A stretch of 64,000 nt of DNA from Trichomonas vaginalis G3 (GCF_026262505.1 NC_067206.1:39507660-39571659), one strand, 5' to 3'; counted from the stretch's first letter, positions 30,794 through 39,644 are shown. Translations and numbers: made by a program. The notes: generated from the sequence alone by a model not told the origin.

Positions 30794-31193
30794 ATGGGTT
30801 TATTTGGCGCATTAGCAGGAGTTGCATCTAGATTTTTACCCGCAGTGGAACAATAGCCAGAGGTGTATTTGGAGTTGGAAGGAAGATTTTGAGTACATTA
30901 GGTATACTTAAAGAGAAAGCACAACCTATTATACAAACTGTACAGAAAGGTTGGGATGTAGCACGAGATGCAACAAATCTTTTCCAAATCCTGAAACAAG
31001 AGGAAAAGTTCAAGGATGGATGGACAATGTAGGAAGACAAGCAGGAAACTATTATAACAAAGCAAATGACTACTATAACCAAGCAGGACACTATATGGAC
31101 CAAGGTGAAAGATTCTTTAACAGAGGATATAACCATGCACAACAGTGGGTAAACAATAACCAACCTCAACCACCTCAAACGTGGGGAATGTAA
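30794..31193 (+). pseudogene. Small amphipathic minor virion-type protein
   Basis: Homologue of the intact 133-residue protein at 62051-62452 in element 3, whose description applies. The copy here is broken, about two breaks. It still shows the C-terminal Tyr/Asn/Gln-rich segment (NYYNKANDYYNQAGHYMDQG). Confidence 0.65.
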
Positions 31194-31212
31194 AGTTTTT
31201 TACTGAGATGAA

Positions 31213-31377
31213 ATGAACAATACAGCATTGAGACAAATGGGTTCAAGATGGATTTGTCGACTTCCAGCAGTTACACAACGTGTTTGTCAAGTTCTTCCTA
31301 TACCTCAGGAAGTTTTAGACGACTTAAAAAACCTAAACAACCAGTTGAAAACAAACCAAACTAAAATTTTTTACTGA
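31213..31377 (+). CDS. Small hypothetical protein, about 54 residues
   Basis: Starts MNNTALRQMGSRWICRLPAV and continues TQRVCQVLPIPQEVLDDL. The element 3 equivalent (61876-62031, 51 residues) is the same for about 40 residues and differs at the C-terminus, so the true end here is uncertain. Conserved N-termini and conserved flanking ACTGAGATGAAATG sequences support a real gene. Basic helix plus Pro turn; function unknown. Confidence 0.55.
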   Translation: MNNTALRQMGSRWICRLPAVTQRVCQVLPIPQEVLDDLKNLNNQLKTNQTKIFY

Positions 31378-31383
31378 GATGAA

Positions 31384-31967
31384 ATGACCGAAGAAGTTGA
31401 AACGGTAGATTTGACACCACAAACAAAAAGTTCAGAACCATTGTCAAAACCTGTCAAAGAACTTACAGATGAAGAGAAAAATTCAATAATAGAAAGTGCC
31501 AGGTCTGGAAATACAAACCCTAACTATAAAGTCACTTTTCATAGAAATGGAACGGCTAGTATCTCAAAAAAGAAACAGACTCTCACAAATAAAATATTGA
31601 AGTCTGAAGGAGCTTTCGAGACAACAGATGGAAAGTTTACTTCACTGACCAACAGTTCATTATAGAACATCTCATTGACTTAGAGTCAAAATATTCTAAA
31701 CTTTACAACAAACACAAAAAGTTGAAAGGAAAACAAAAACAAATGGCATATGATATTTATGAAGATGTTAACGACACAACTGTTCCTGCAGGTGAGGTAA
31801 AGTCAGAGGAACCGAAAAGTGACGAAAAACCGATAGAAGAAGAAAAACCAAAAACTGAAGATAAACCAAAACCAAAGTTTAGTTTGGAAACTAAACCAAG
31901 TCAACCTTCATTAGCTGGTATGGGTTGGCGTCAAAGACTTATGGCAGCAGGCGGTTATGTAAAGTAA
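31384..31967 (+). pseudogene. Conserved Maverick protein, Lys/Glu-rich tail (broken copy)
   Basis: Homologue of the intact 194-residue protein at 61272-61856. The N-terminal TEEVETVDLTPQTKSSEPL and the C-terminal LAGMGWRQRLMAAGGYVK are both recognisable. About one break. It lies directly upstream of the polymerase gene, 30 bp away, in the position where a terminal-protein or polymerase partner might be expected; that is inference. Confidence 0.65.
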
Positions 31968-31997
31968 AGAAAAAAACATTTTTTTATTTTTATAAAA

Positions 31998-34150
31998 ATG
32001 CCCCCATATAGAATGGATAGAAAATCTGCTAGAATAAAAGCAGAGTTGCAAAGATATGGTTGGAGAGTTTCGAAGAATTTTAAATATAGGAAGGGAAGAC
32101 CCATAAAAGTCTATGACAAACTGGCTGGTCTTCGCTACGAAATGGATTTGGAAACAGCACGTGCAAATTATCCAAACAGACTAGAGAGGTTAGAAGAAGA
32201 ACGTCTTATGAACATGCCTTTCGATGTTAGTGAACCTCAAGTTGAAGGACACGACGGCTTTGCCAGATTCTACTGGAAACATGACGAACAATTGCATCCT
32301 TTGAGAAGGAAAAAAGGTAGTGCAGAGGATGGTCATGCTCCCATGGAAAGAACAAGATATGCATATGAGAAGTACCGTGAAGTTAGAAGTCAAATTACAT
32401 CTGGTCGAACCTTTACAGTAAACTTTGACGAAGGAAAGAACAAAGAAGGCTTCATGGGAGTACTTGCTGCAATTCAAGACGGAAATAAGAAAGGATACAA
32501 TCTCAGATTGACCATAACAGATTTGGATGGTCACATTTACTATGCAAATGGCAATGAACAAACAGCTGCAAAACTTCTTGACGCTTTCAAGACTACAAAG
32601 AGAGAACAAATGGTTGACTCCGACTCAGACATTTTGAATGCAATTGAAGGAATTGCAAGTGTCAAGTTCGAATGGTACCAACCTAACCCTCAAGCAGTCA
32701 GACAACATGCTGGATACTTTCCGTTCATAAATAAGTCTGACATTGACTTGACAAGGTATGGAATTTACAATTCAATTGAAACAATTGTCAATGAACCTTG
32801 CATTCTTACATGTCTCAGGAACTCTGGTCTTGTTACAGATGAGAAGATGAAGTATCTTGAGTCATGTGTGAAGACAAGGTACATTCTCAGAGGTCAATTG
32901 GCAAAAATTGCACCGTTGGCAAATGTCAATATCCGAGTCAACATACCTACAGCTAAAGGTTCTTCACATGACGACTATGTTGTTGAGTTCAATTTACCAT
33001 GGTTGAAGATTGCAATTGTCCACAACCACTTCATGTTGAACGAAAGTCTTACAAACCCATTGTTCGGAAAAGGCAAGTGCAACATTGTCAGAGCTGTAAA
33101 CATTCTTTTCGAGAAAGGTTTGTTGGAACCAATTCCAGATGACAAGCTGACAGAAACTTTTGTACCAAAAGACGAAACAAACTTTTCATTGTTAGCAAGA
33201 CCAAAAGTTGTTCCAGACAAAGTTCTAGTACAAAAGAAGTACACAATTCCACAAGGAGTTGGATTGTTCGGATACCAACCTGAACCAGAAGAACTCCCAA
33301 TGAGGTTGCAAGAACTTCAAGATGCTATAAACAAACTTCCATTGAGACATCCAATTGACGTCAAATTGTATTGGAGAGCATCTGAGTTAGGTCAGAAGGT
33401 TTTATATGAAACAGGTTGCTTCGACGATGTTTATGAGATAACAGGAGAAGTTTCTCAGAAGATAAGAGACTCACTTGAATTTCCACAAACTGGACCAATT
33501 GGTTGCGACAAGTTCGACTCAGATGAAAAGATATACTATGTCGACCTTAACGCTGCATACATGAGGTTTGTCCAATATATTCCGACTGGAATTCCAAACG
33601 AAGATGGTGAGTTCCCGGAAGGAACTATACAGTTGGAAAAGTCATACAACAACTGTATGATATTAGGAAAGCTTCAAACCCAAACTTGCAATGACACTCA
33701 AATTGCTTATGAATTCGACATGGGGATATTCCATTAAGAAACCTCAAGAGATGAAGAGTAAACATTATGAGAAGGTCGACAACTTTGTTGAAAGGTTTTT
33801 TCCCTTTTGTTTTGAAGTACGAATTCACTCAAGGTCAAAGTGGCTTAGTAACCACATTAAAAACCTATTGTCGAACATTGGTCTTACCCTCAGTTCGCAA
33901 AGGCAGTCCTTGACAACTACAACAAATTCTTCTCCGAAGTCAAATCCAAAGTGAAGGTTTACTATGAGAACATTGACGCACTCATGACGAACGAAGAAGG
34001 ATACAACAAACTCATTGAAATGGGAATGGTCGGTGAAAAGATGGTCAATTCAAATTGGACAAAATTTTCACCGAAGTTCATGTCCTCTCCAAGCGTAAGT
34101 ACTGGGGCATACTTGAAGACGGCACAGAAATAAAACATTGCATGAAATAA
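31998..34150 (+). pseudogene. Divergent protein-primed family B DNA polymerase (element 2)
   Basis: Palm motifs are visible though unusual: motif A as YYVDLNAAYMRF (near residue 514), motif B KLLMNSTWGYS and motif C-like YYENIDALM (clear in the element 3 copy). I cannot find a 3'-5' exonuclease DxE motif. The N-terminal 400 residues include NEPCILTCLRNSGL (near 265) and IAIVHNHFML (near 341), a Cys/His pair reminiscent of papain/OTU-type peptidases. The promoter TTTTTTTATTTTTATAAAA abuts the ATG. The copy is broken, about three breaks. Element 3 has a sister copy. Confidence 0.8.
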
Positions 34151-34309
34151 AAAATTTTTATATTCCTTCCTAGCTAATTTCCGTTTAATTTCATGGTCGC
34201 CCTCGGAGTCTTTGAATCGGACAAGTCGAGTTACACCATTCTTGGTCTCAAACTCATATACAACCTGTTTGTCTGTATTTTCGTCGACTATGGCACGAGA
34301 CACGAACAT
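34150..34309 (-). CDS. Candidate small basic protein, divergent from 34340
   Basis: A minus-strand ATG at 34309 opens MFVSRAIVDENTDKQVVYEF, then TRLVRFKDSEGDHEIKRKLA; the frame runs on leftward antisense to the polymerase end, so its true C-terminus is unclear. The upstream AAATGACACTTTTTGTCC is shared, in the opposite orientation, with the gene at 34340, and this motif recurs before several genes up to 37.7 kb. Tentative. Confidence 0.35.
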
Positions 34310-34339
34310 TGACCAAACGGACAAAAAGTGTCATTTCGG
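34310..34339. promoter_or_regulatory. AAAAAGTGTCA divergent promoter motif
   Basis: AAAAAGTGTCATTTCGG leads to the ATG at 34340. Variants: AAAAAGTGTCATTTTTTC before 37720 and AAAAAGTGACATTTTT before 37485 (minus), and AAAAAGTGTCATATAA upstream of 48795 (minus). This defines a second promoter class within element 2. Confidence 0.5.
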
Positions 34340-34603
34340 ATGGTCACGCAGCCAATCGCATTCGAGCACTTCGAAGAAGCCTTACGTTCCAAGGGAGAGG
34401 GTGTCTGGTGCAAGGCAGAGGTCATGAAACTCTACGAGCAGTACATCCTCAATGCCTGGGAGGACAAATCGTCCTTGGATTGGCAATTCTACCAACTCCT
34501 CTGGGACGACCTCCTACGCAACTGGGATAACGAAAGAGCCCAATTCAAAGGTCGGGAACTAATTTTGCAAATTACCCTTAATTTAACATACTTATCCAAA
34601 TAA
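34340..34603 (+). CDS. Hypothetical protein, 87 residues
   Basis: The start was chosen at ATG 34340, directly after the AAAAAGTGTCATTTCGG motif, rather than the upstream GTG. Trp-rich and helical (DKSSLDWQFYQLLWDDLL, then NWDNERAQF), acidic overall. No family recognised. The following gene (34653-35348) converges on it. Confidence 0.5.
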   Translation: MVTQPIAFEHFEEALRSKGEGVWCKAEVMKLYEQYILNAWEDKSSLDWQFYQLLWDDLLRNWDNERAQFKGRELILQITLNLTYLSK

Positions 34604-34652
34604 ACACCTAAATTTACTTGGGGTTTCCCCCTAAAATAAAATTTTTTTACTC

Positions 34653-35348
34653 TTAGAACCACTCGAGGTTCTCCTTACGGTTGTTGAGCTTGTCACCGTC
34701 AATGTGTCTGACCCTCGTCTTCTTGTCTGGATTTGGAACCCATTGAATTGCGACAAGCTTGCCCATGGAAATTGAACCGTAATTCCGAAGGTTAAGGTTC
34801 AAGTGTCCCAAGTTGTTGAGGACTGGGGTAAGAACCTTGCCTGTCTCCTTGTTGCGGATTTGGTATGGGTAGGGTTGGGAAATTTCGTAAGCGTCATCGG
34901 CAACAAGGGTTGCCCAAACTTCCTTTTCTTCGTGTTTCTCTTCTTCTTCTTCCTCTTCTTCCTCTTCTTCCTCTTCTTTGATAATACCTTCGGCAATTCT
35001 GTGTTCACGAAGTACGGTGTTGCATGTTCTGTCCTTTCCGAGTACCTTCCAGATGGCGTCTATCTCTTCGAAGAAACGGTAGATGAGTCTGGCAAGGTCT
35101 CGGTTCTCTCTCTCGTAATTGCGCAAGGTTTCCGTGAAATCGTTCAGGCATTTCTCATTGGAAGCTTGGTTCATGAGGACATCGGCTTTGAGATTGGTCA
35201 TCTCTGTCATAAGACTACTTTGGAGAGTCTTAATGGTGTTTGTCAGATGAGCTTTCAATTGGGCAATTTGAATTTGAACTGGGCGCTTGTCTGGCAACCT
35301 TGAAAGGACATCTGCCATTGAGTTTGGCTTCGGTGCTTGTTCGGACAT
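34653..35348 (-). CDS. Coiled-coil protein with C-terminal NUMOD4/HNH-like domain
   Basis: 231 residues. The N-terminal 120 residues are helical coiled coil; a 13-residue Glu run follows (about 126-140); from about 145 a NUMOD4-like segment (EVWATLVADDAYEISQPYPY) leads to the HNH core KLVAIQWVPNP, VRHIDGDKLNNRKENLEW. HNH homing-type endonucleases cut DNA and are common in viral genomes. The segment normally reading H-R-L-V-A is altered, so nuclease activity is uncertain. Element 3 carries a different, fuller NUMOD4/HNH protein (57545-58096). It ends where the HNH fold normally still continues, so it may have become a DNA-binding protein. Confidence 0.7.
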   Translation of the reverse strand: MSEQAPKPNSMADVLSRLPDKRPVQIQIAQLKAHLTNTIKTLQSSLMTEMTNLKADVLMNQASNEKCLNDFTETLRNYERENRDLARLIYRFFEEIDAIWKVLGKDRTCNTVLREHRIAEGIIKEEEEEEEEEEEEEKHEEKEVWATLVADDAYEISQPYPYQIRNKETGKVLTPVLNNLGHLNLNLRNYGSISMGKLVAIQWVPNPDKKTRVRHIDGDKLNNRKENLEWF

Positions 35349-35379
35349 CGAAAAATGAAGTGGTTTGAGAATGGCGGTT

Positions 35380-35964
35380 TTACTTCAAAAAGCTTGTTAT
35401 GACAGTTATGTCATACAACAAGTTTAAAATAATATCTTGTTCTTCTTCTGAACGTTTGTTGTCTCTTCCGATAAAAGTTTGGAACATGAGAACCAAAAAA
35501 CGTTTTTTGAGATTGCGGAAGAGTTCAGGCAAACGTTCATATTCCGGATATGTTGGGAGCAGTTCGAAACATCTGAGCTGACTTTCGGACAAAATTGGGA
35601 CAATGTCAACAAATTCATCTTTGGTCGGACTGCTTGAAGGTAAGTCCCTTACATGTAAGTAGCTCTGGTAAAGTCTTCTCATTTCTGCTAACTTTTGGAG
35701 TATAGCTTCGTAGTTTAGAAGTTTTAATTTTAATTGTCTTATTCCACTCTTGACATCTAAACGGTAACTATCCATGAGGTCAAGAGTAGCTTTGGTAGCT
35801 TTAAGTGGAGCTATCTGTTCCTTGACTTGTGCAATTTTGGTTGCAATTGTGGTTTGAGCTCCTTCAAGTTCGCCGTCTATGTCGTTCTCAACACCTTCAA
35901 CCATAGCTTGAAACTCTTCATCGGTCCATTGAGTTTGGTGTGGGACGAATTTAACTTGCTTCAT
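35380..35964 (-). CDS. Helical hypothetical protein, 194 residues
   Basis: Mostly helical, with likely coiled coil in the first half (EGAQTTIATKIAQVKEQIAP, then YEAILQKLAEMRRLYQS). The C-terminal part is more hydrophobic (RFLVLMFQTFIGRD). The ATG is followed on the 5' side by a T-run; it lies between two minus-strand genes in the block using the AAAAAGTG motif. No family recognised. Confidence 0.55.
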   Translation of the reverse strand: MKQVKFVPHQTQWTDEEFQAMVEGVENDIDGELEGAQTTIATKIAQVKEQIAPLKATKATLDLMDSYRLDVKSGIRQLKLKLLNYEAILQKLAEMRRLYQSYLHVRDLPSSSPTKDEFVDIVPILSESQLRCFELLPTYPEYERLPELFRNLKKRFLVLMFQTFIGRDNKRSEEEQDIILNLLYDITVITSFLK

Positions 35965-35992
35965 TCAAAAAATGAAAAAAAAATGTTTTTAC

Positions 35993-36382
35993 TCAAAACG
36001 TTAAGGTTGACTGAACTGGTTGGATGTCGCCTTCACAGGTTATGTAGAATGGTTGACCCGAGAAGCGAAGGAGAGACTGAATTGCCAATTTCATATGGGG
36101 TAGGGGGTTCTCCTTGTTTGGTATTTTTATCCAAGGACGTTTGTTTAGGAACTTAACAAGAGCTTCTCTTTTGGCGTCCTTTATGTCGTCGTAGGCTGTC
36201 CCGTCTGGTATTTGAATTGGAATTCCAGTCGAAGTCTCGAGCTGAAGTGTAGACCTTCCAGAAATACTGGTGAACTTGACCTTGGGCTTCATGACCTTGC
36301 GCAAGTAGTCTTTTATGCAGTCGTTAATTTCAATTAGGTAAACTGCCTCGTCAAATCCTTCTGGCATTCCGAGTCCTTCCAT
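35993..36382 (-). CDS. Hypothetical protein, 129 residues
   Basis: The start was placed at ATG 36382 (MEGLGMPEGFDEAVYLIEIN) because further upstream the frame is only translation of the palindromic repeat block at 36378-36661. The product has a KPKVKFTSISGRSTLQL strand-rich middle and a basic end (FLNKRPWIKIPNKENPL). No family recognised. Divergent from 36678-37255, sharing the repeat block. Confidence 0.55.
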   Translation of the reverse strand: MEGLGMPEGFDEAVYLIEINDCIKDYLRKVMKPKVKFTSISGRSTLQLETSTGIPIQIPDGTAYDDIKDAKREALVKFLNKRPWIKIPNKENPLPHMKLAIQSLLRFSGQPFYITCEGDIQPVQSTLTF

Positions 36383-36661
36383 CCGACAGGAAAATATTTT
36401 CCCGACAACTGGAAAAAATTTTCCTTCCGACAGGAAAAATTTTTCCTTCCGACAGGAAAAGTTTTTCCAGTTGTCCGTCCGTAAACCATTCAAATTTTCG
36501 AAAATTGAGAACTTTTTGGTCGAACTTCAGGAAAAGTTTTTCCTTCCGACAGGAAAAGTTTTTCCTTCCGACAGGAAAAGTTTTTCCTTCCGACAGGAAA
36601 AGTTTTTCCTTCCAACAGGAAAGGTTTTTCCTTCCGACAGGAAAGGTTTTTCCTTCCGACG
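36378..36661. repeat. 22-bp palindromic repeats, 3 + 6 copies, between divergent genes
   Basis: The unit TTTTTCCTTCCGACAGGAAAAG recurs at an exact 22-bp period from 36541 to 36651 (six copies, units at 36541, 36563, 36585, 36607, 36629, 36651); three further copies lie at 36378-36470. Each unit is an inverted repeat, TTTTTCCT and AGGAAAAA arms around TCCGAC. Location between two start codons suggests an operator or origin. The block is in-frame translatable on several frames, which creates spurious ORFs. Confidence 0.9.
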
Positions 36662-36677
36662 GTTAAGCCACAAACAG

Positions 36678-37255
36678 ATGTCCCACGTCCCACCAACCGA
36701 GTCCATTCCCAAACCAGAGGAACCTAAAGAACCACAACAGTCTCCTCAGCAACCTCAGTTCCAGCAAGTCCTCCACCAAATTACTACCAATTTCCACCTC
36801 AAGGTTACTACCTACCACAAGGCTTCCCGAACTACCCTCCTCCTCAGCCTATGCCTTACTTCCCCAACCCTTGGATGTTTCTGCAAAACCCTGCCCCACA
36901 ATTCCAATCTCAATCCAAGAGAGACCAAGAGTTCGAGGAAGGTCTGAACCGCTTACGCAAAGAGTATGCTACTACCCCAATGGAAGAAGACAGGCTCTCA
37001 CTCTCTTCCCTCAAATCGACCGATTCGACTCGTACCACAGATTCGGTTCGTGACCGTGAAGACTACCTCAAGCAGTCTGAGAGACTCTTCATCCTACAAC
37101 CATTTACAGTTGGAGCTCTCAAGAACATGCGCAATTACGAAGGTCAGACACCAGCTGGAGACCGCAAAACAGACGTACTCGCAAGAGCCGTCCAACTGGT
37201 CAAGACAAAGACTGAGATAGTCGACTTCATTCTTGCAGCTTGCCCATACAAGTAA
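36678..37255 (+). pseudogene. Pro/Gln-rich N-terminus, helical C-terminus protein
   Basis: The start MSHVPPTESIPKPEEPKEPQ is recognisable, and the same start context occurs, decayed, in the 53-kb fossil (near 53150, minus). The C-terminal half is charged and helical (EFEEGLNRLRKEYATT, RDREDYLKQSERLF, ending in ILAACPYK). About one break. Unknown function; the disordered Pro-rich N-terminus is consistent with a structural or scaffold role, which is inference. Confidence 0.5.
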
Positions 37256-37284
37256 AAAAAATAAACAATTACGAGTTAAACTTT

Positions 37285-37485
37285 TTATTCTTTCTTTTCT
37301 GAGTTGTTTAGAGCTGGTTTCTCTTGTAGGAACCTTTCGTACTCTTCCATGGTCATGTAATTGCGAATTTTGTACGCAATTCCAGGTTCGTTGTTTTTGA
37401 ACCTGATGTATGTAACGCTTCCATCCTCCTCGGGGAAGTAAGCTGCTAACATCTGACCAAGTTTTCTCGGTGACTCGGAGCTCAT
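37285..37485 (-). CDS. Hypothetical protein, 66 residues
   Basis: Begins MSSESPRKLGQMLAAYF and carries VTYIRFKNNEPGIAYKIRNY, predicted strand-rich, then a charged helix. The upstream AAAAAGTGACATTTTT motif abuts the ATG, the same promoter class as 34340 and 37720. No family recognised. Confidence 0.55.
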   Translation of the reverse strand: MSSESPRKLGQMLAAYFPEEDGSVTYIRFKNNEPGIAYKIRNYMTMEEYERFLQEKPALNNSEKKE

Positions 37486-37525
37486 AAAAATGTCACTTTT
37501 TAAACGTTAAGTTTTTAGTCTTATT

Positions 37526-37720
37526 TTACCCTTTGTTTACCCTTTGTTTGTCAAGGTAGTATTGGAGTGCAATTTCTCCAAATTCTCTGTGTCGGAGTTC
37601 TTCAGCATTTTCCAAGGTGTACCTGGAGAACTCAAAGAAGTTGTCAAGAAGATACTGCCATGCTGCTCTTCTGAGTTCGTCGGTATTTTGGAAGTGTTGC
37701 ACCTTCGAGTCTTCGGACAT
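37526..37720 (-). CDS. Hypothetical helical protein, 64 residues
   Basis: The start was chosen at ATG 37720 (MSEDSKVQHFQNTDELRRAA), right after AAAAAGTGTCATTTTTTC, instead of the longer frame. Amphipathic helical throughout (AWQYLLDNFFEFSRYTLENA). Tandem with the 66-residue gene on the same strand. No family recognised. Confidence 0.55.
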   Translation of the reverse strand: MSEDSKVQHFQNTDELRRAAWQYLLDNFFEFSRYTLENAEELRHREFGEIALQYYLDKQRVNKG

Positions 37721-37744
37721 GAAAAAATGACACTTTTTCAGCAA

Positions 37745-37840
37745 AAATAATGTTTAGGTGAAGTGGTGAGATCTCACCTGTTTTTTCACCTCTTTTCTCA
37801 CCTCTTGAATTTGTCATGAATTTTCCCGAAATAAAAAATA
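37745..37840 (+). promoter_or_regulatory. AGGTGA operator-like array upstream of the KilA-N gene
   Basis: Five AGGTGA-type hexamers lie in 50 bases: 37756 (+), 37764 (+, TGGTGA), 37774 (-), 37786 (-), 37798 (-). The middle pair forms the perfect palindrome GGTGAGATCTCACC (37765-37778). The AT-rich promoter follows and the KilA-N start is at 37893. Three homologous arrays with a different half-site (GGGTAGA) flank decayed KilA-N genes at 52331, 53247 and 53436. An autoregulatory operator is an inference from this association. Confidence 0.65.
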
Positions 37841-37892
37841 AAGTTAGTTTTATTTTTATATATTTTTTTTTATTTTGTATGTAAGGACAGAT

Positions 37893-38717
37893 ATGTCAAC
37901 ATCAGAGAACACAACAACTGCTATCGTTCATGAAGCTATAAATGAAGAATACGAGTACATACAGTATAACAAACAGTTACGTCTCATTCGTTCAGTCAAA
38001 GACGATATGTACCAAATGCAAAGTATTTTGACAGCATGTTTTGCTCCAGACACTAAACACGCAGACGACTGGTTCAAAAACCAAAGCACACAAGAACTTT
38101 TGAGTGAAATTTCTCTAGACCGACTTTTTCCGGCCATGCATAAAACACATGAAAATCGTAAAAATTTGCCAATAAATTTAAGAGGATATTATGTACATAG
38201 ACTTCTTGTAAATGCTGTTGCAATGTGGGCTTCGCCTCGTTATGCATGGCATGTTTACAGACTTCTTGACGAAATTCATAGACAAGAACGTGAAGAGATG
38301 GAAAAGAAACTTCAAGCAAAAGATGAAGTCATTGAAGCAAAAGACAAAAACATTCAGAAAAGAATACCACGTTCGGTACCAAAAGGAAAGGAAAAGAACT
38401 ATAAGTATATGATTTATACTGAAGAGATGGAAAATGAAGAAGATAAAGATATGGTTATGTTGCATTTAGTCAGAAGAAACAACAAAAGCTTTTACGACCT
38501 TGCTAAGATTTACAAATCTGACAGAAATTGGTTCTATCGCGAAAACTTACCGATTTCAATGACACCGAATGAAGATGTGAAACAAATAGTTCAAGATACG
38601 TTACCTCAAACACACTATGATATGAAAGGTTGTACAATACTTACCTTCAAAGAAGACTTACCGCTACTGAAAGAAAAAATAACAGAGTATTTTGACAACT
38701 TCAAACAAGCAGAGTAA
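37893..38717 (+). CDS. KilA-N domain protein
   Basis: 274 residues from ATG 37893 (MSTSENTTTAIVHEAINEEY), preferred over the upstream ATG at 37875. The KilA-N DNA-binding fold spans about 50-130: DDWFKNQSTQELL, then NLRGYYVHRLLVNAVAMWAS-P, with the family's G-x-Y-x-H and A-x-W-x-S-P signature, then a coiled coil (EEMEKKLQAKDEVIEAKDKN) and a C-terminal domain like those following KilA-N in poxviruses and iridoviruses (about 165-274). Likely a sequence-specific DNA-binding regulator. It converges on the ATPase gene with 15 bp between stops. Trichomonas carries many such genes. Confidence 0.85.
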   Translation: MSTSENTTTAIVHEAINEEYEYIQYNKQLRLIRSVKDDMYQMQSILTACFAPDTKHADDWFKNQSTQELLSEISLDRLFPAMHKTHENRKNLPINLRGYYVHRLLVNAVAMWASPRYAWHVYRLLDEIHRQEREEMEKKLQAKDEVIEAKDKNIQKRIPRSVPKGKEKNYKYMIYTEEMENEEDKDMVMLHLVRRNNKSFYDLAKIYKSDRNWFYRENLPISMTPNEDVKQIVQDTLPQTHYDMKGCTILTFKEDLPLLKEKITEYFDNFKQAE

Positions 38718-38732
38718 ATGAACTCTTTATTT

Positions 38733-39608
38733 TTACGCTTGACTTTTTACAATTTGAACTTTGTTTGCGTAGATATGAATTCTGAAAGAAGTATGAGGGT
38801 CTTGTATGACTTTGTACTTCTCCCATAGTTCATGTCTGTCAAACTTACCTGCCATGGACTCTTTCATAAGTTCCATGAAATCGTCTTCGGACAATCCGGG
38901 GAAAAGTATAATGTCAGTAAGTATTCTTTTAACATCCTTACTTAAACTCTTTGCTGTCTGTACACAAATGACAACTGAGATGTTAAAGTGTCTGAGCTTC
39001 TTAAGAATTCGACACATATCTTGTTCTCTATTCTTAAGCAAAGGATGAGAAGCAAAGTCATCTAAGATAAGAAGACACCTATGAGGGTATGTCTTCCAAT
39101 CGTAAGATTGCAATTTCTTCGAAATGTATTCTATCTCTTTCTGTTTGTTTCTGAAGTGTTTCTTCTCTAATATTCTCTGCATTTCCTCATTTGGGTCTTT
39201 AAACTTCGAATTTATATACTCATTTATAGCATTGTACTTCAAAACTCTTCTTTGGTACTTCTTTATCCAATCTAACAACTCAGTATCCTTTATACATACT
39301 AACTTAGACTTCTTTATAATATCTTTGAACGAATTGACGGTTTGGTCAAATTGACCAGAAGTACTACAAATAACAACTAACTCATAGAATGGGTTCTTCT
39401 CATCTAGTTCTTGTTGTTGTGCAGCCATTTTAAGATAAGTGAAAGTCTTACCCGACCCAGGTGGTGCAATTAGACCTGTTATACCATTCTGAGCAAATAA
39501 GAACTTTTCATGTATAGGCTTTATCTGAGCATTTTCTAACTTCCTCTTGTTCTTGTTTAAAACATTCTCAAATTTTTTGTCAATGTCAGCAAACTTTTTT
39601 TCTAACAT
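38733..39608 (-). CDS. Genome-packaging ATPase (A32/FtsK-HerA type)
   Basis: The start was placed at ATG 39608 (MLEKKFADIDKKFENVL; 291 residues), since the longer frame extends into the divergent gene and the ATG is preceded by TTTTAATTTTTCTAAAAAT. Walker A is LIAPPGSGKTF (near 47), Walker B CLLILDDFA (near 178), and a sensor-like SVVICVQTAKS follows. This family pumps DNA into capsids in NCLDV, virophages and Mavericks. Its presence with capsid candidates supports particle formation by intact relatives. Looks whole. Confidence 0.88.
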   Translation of the reverse strand: MLEKKFADIDKKFENVLNKNKRKLENAQIKPIHEKFLFAQNGITGLIAPPGSGKTFTYLKMAAQQQELDEKNPFYELVVICSTSGQFDQTVNSFKDIIKKSKLVCIKDTELLDWIKKYQRRVLKYNAINEYINSKFKDPNEEMQRILEKKHFRNKQKEIEYISKKLQSYDWKTYPHRCLLILDDFASHPLLKNREQDMCRILKKLRHFNISVVICVQTAKSLSKDVKRILTDIILFPGLSEDDFMELMKESMAGKFDRHELWEKYKVIQDPHTSFRIHIYANKVQIVKSQA

Positions 39609-39644
39609 ATTTTTAGAAAAATTAAAATTTTTATCTTTTAGAAA
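39609..39644. promoter_or_regulatory. 36-bp divergent promoter, ATPase / 154-residue gene
   Basis: Minus reading: TTTTAATTTTTCTAAAAAT before ATG; plus reading: ATTTTTATCTTTTAGAAA before ATG. Both directions carry a T-run and a TCTA/TTTTAGA word as in other element 2 promoters. Confidence 0.5.

Noticed and set aside
36471-36712. Several frames of type FLPTGKVFPSDRK
   Set aside because: Translations of the 22-bp palindromic repeat in different frames and strands; no start or context supports a protein.
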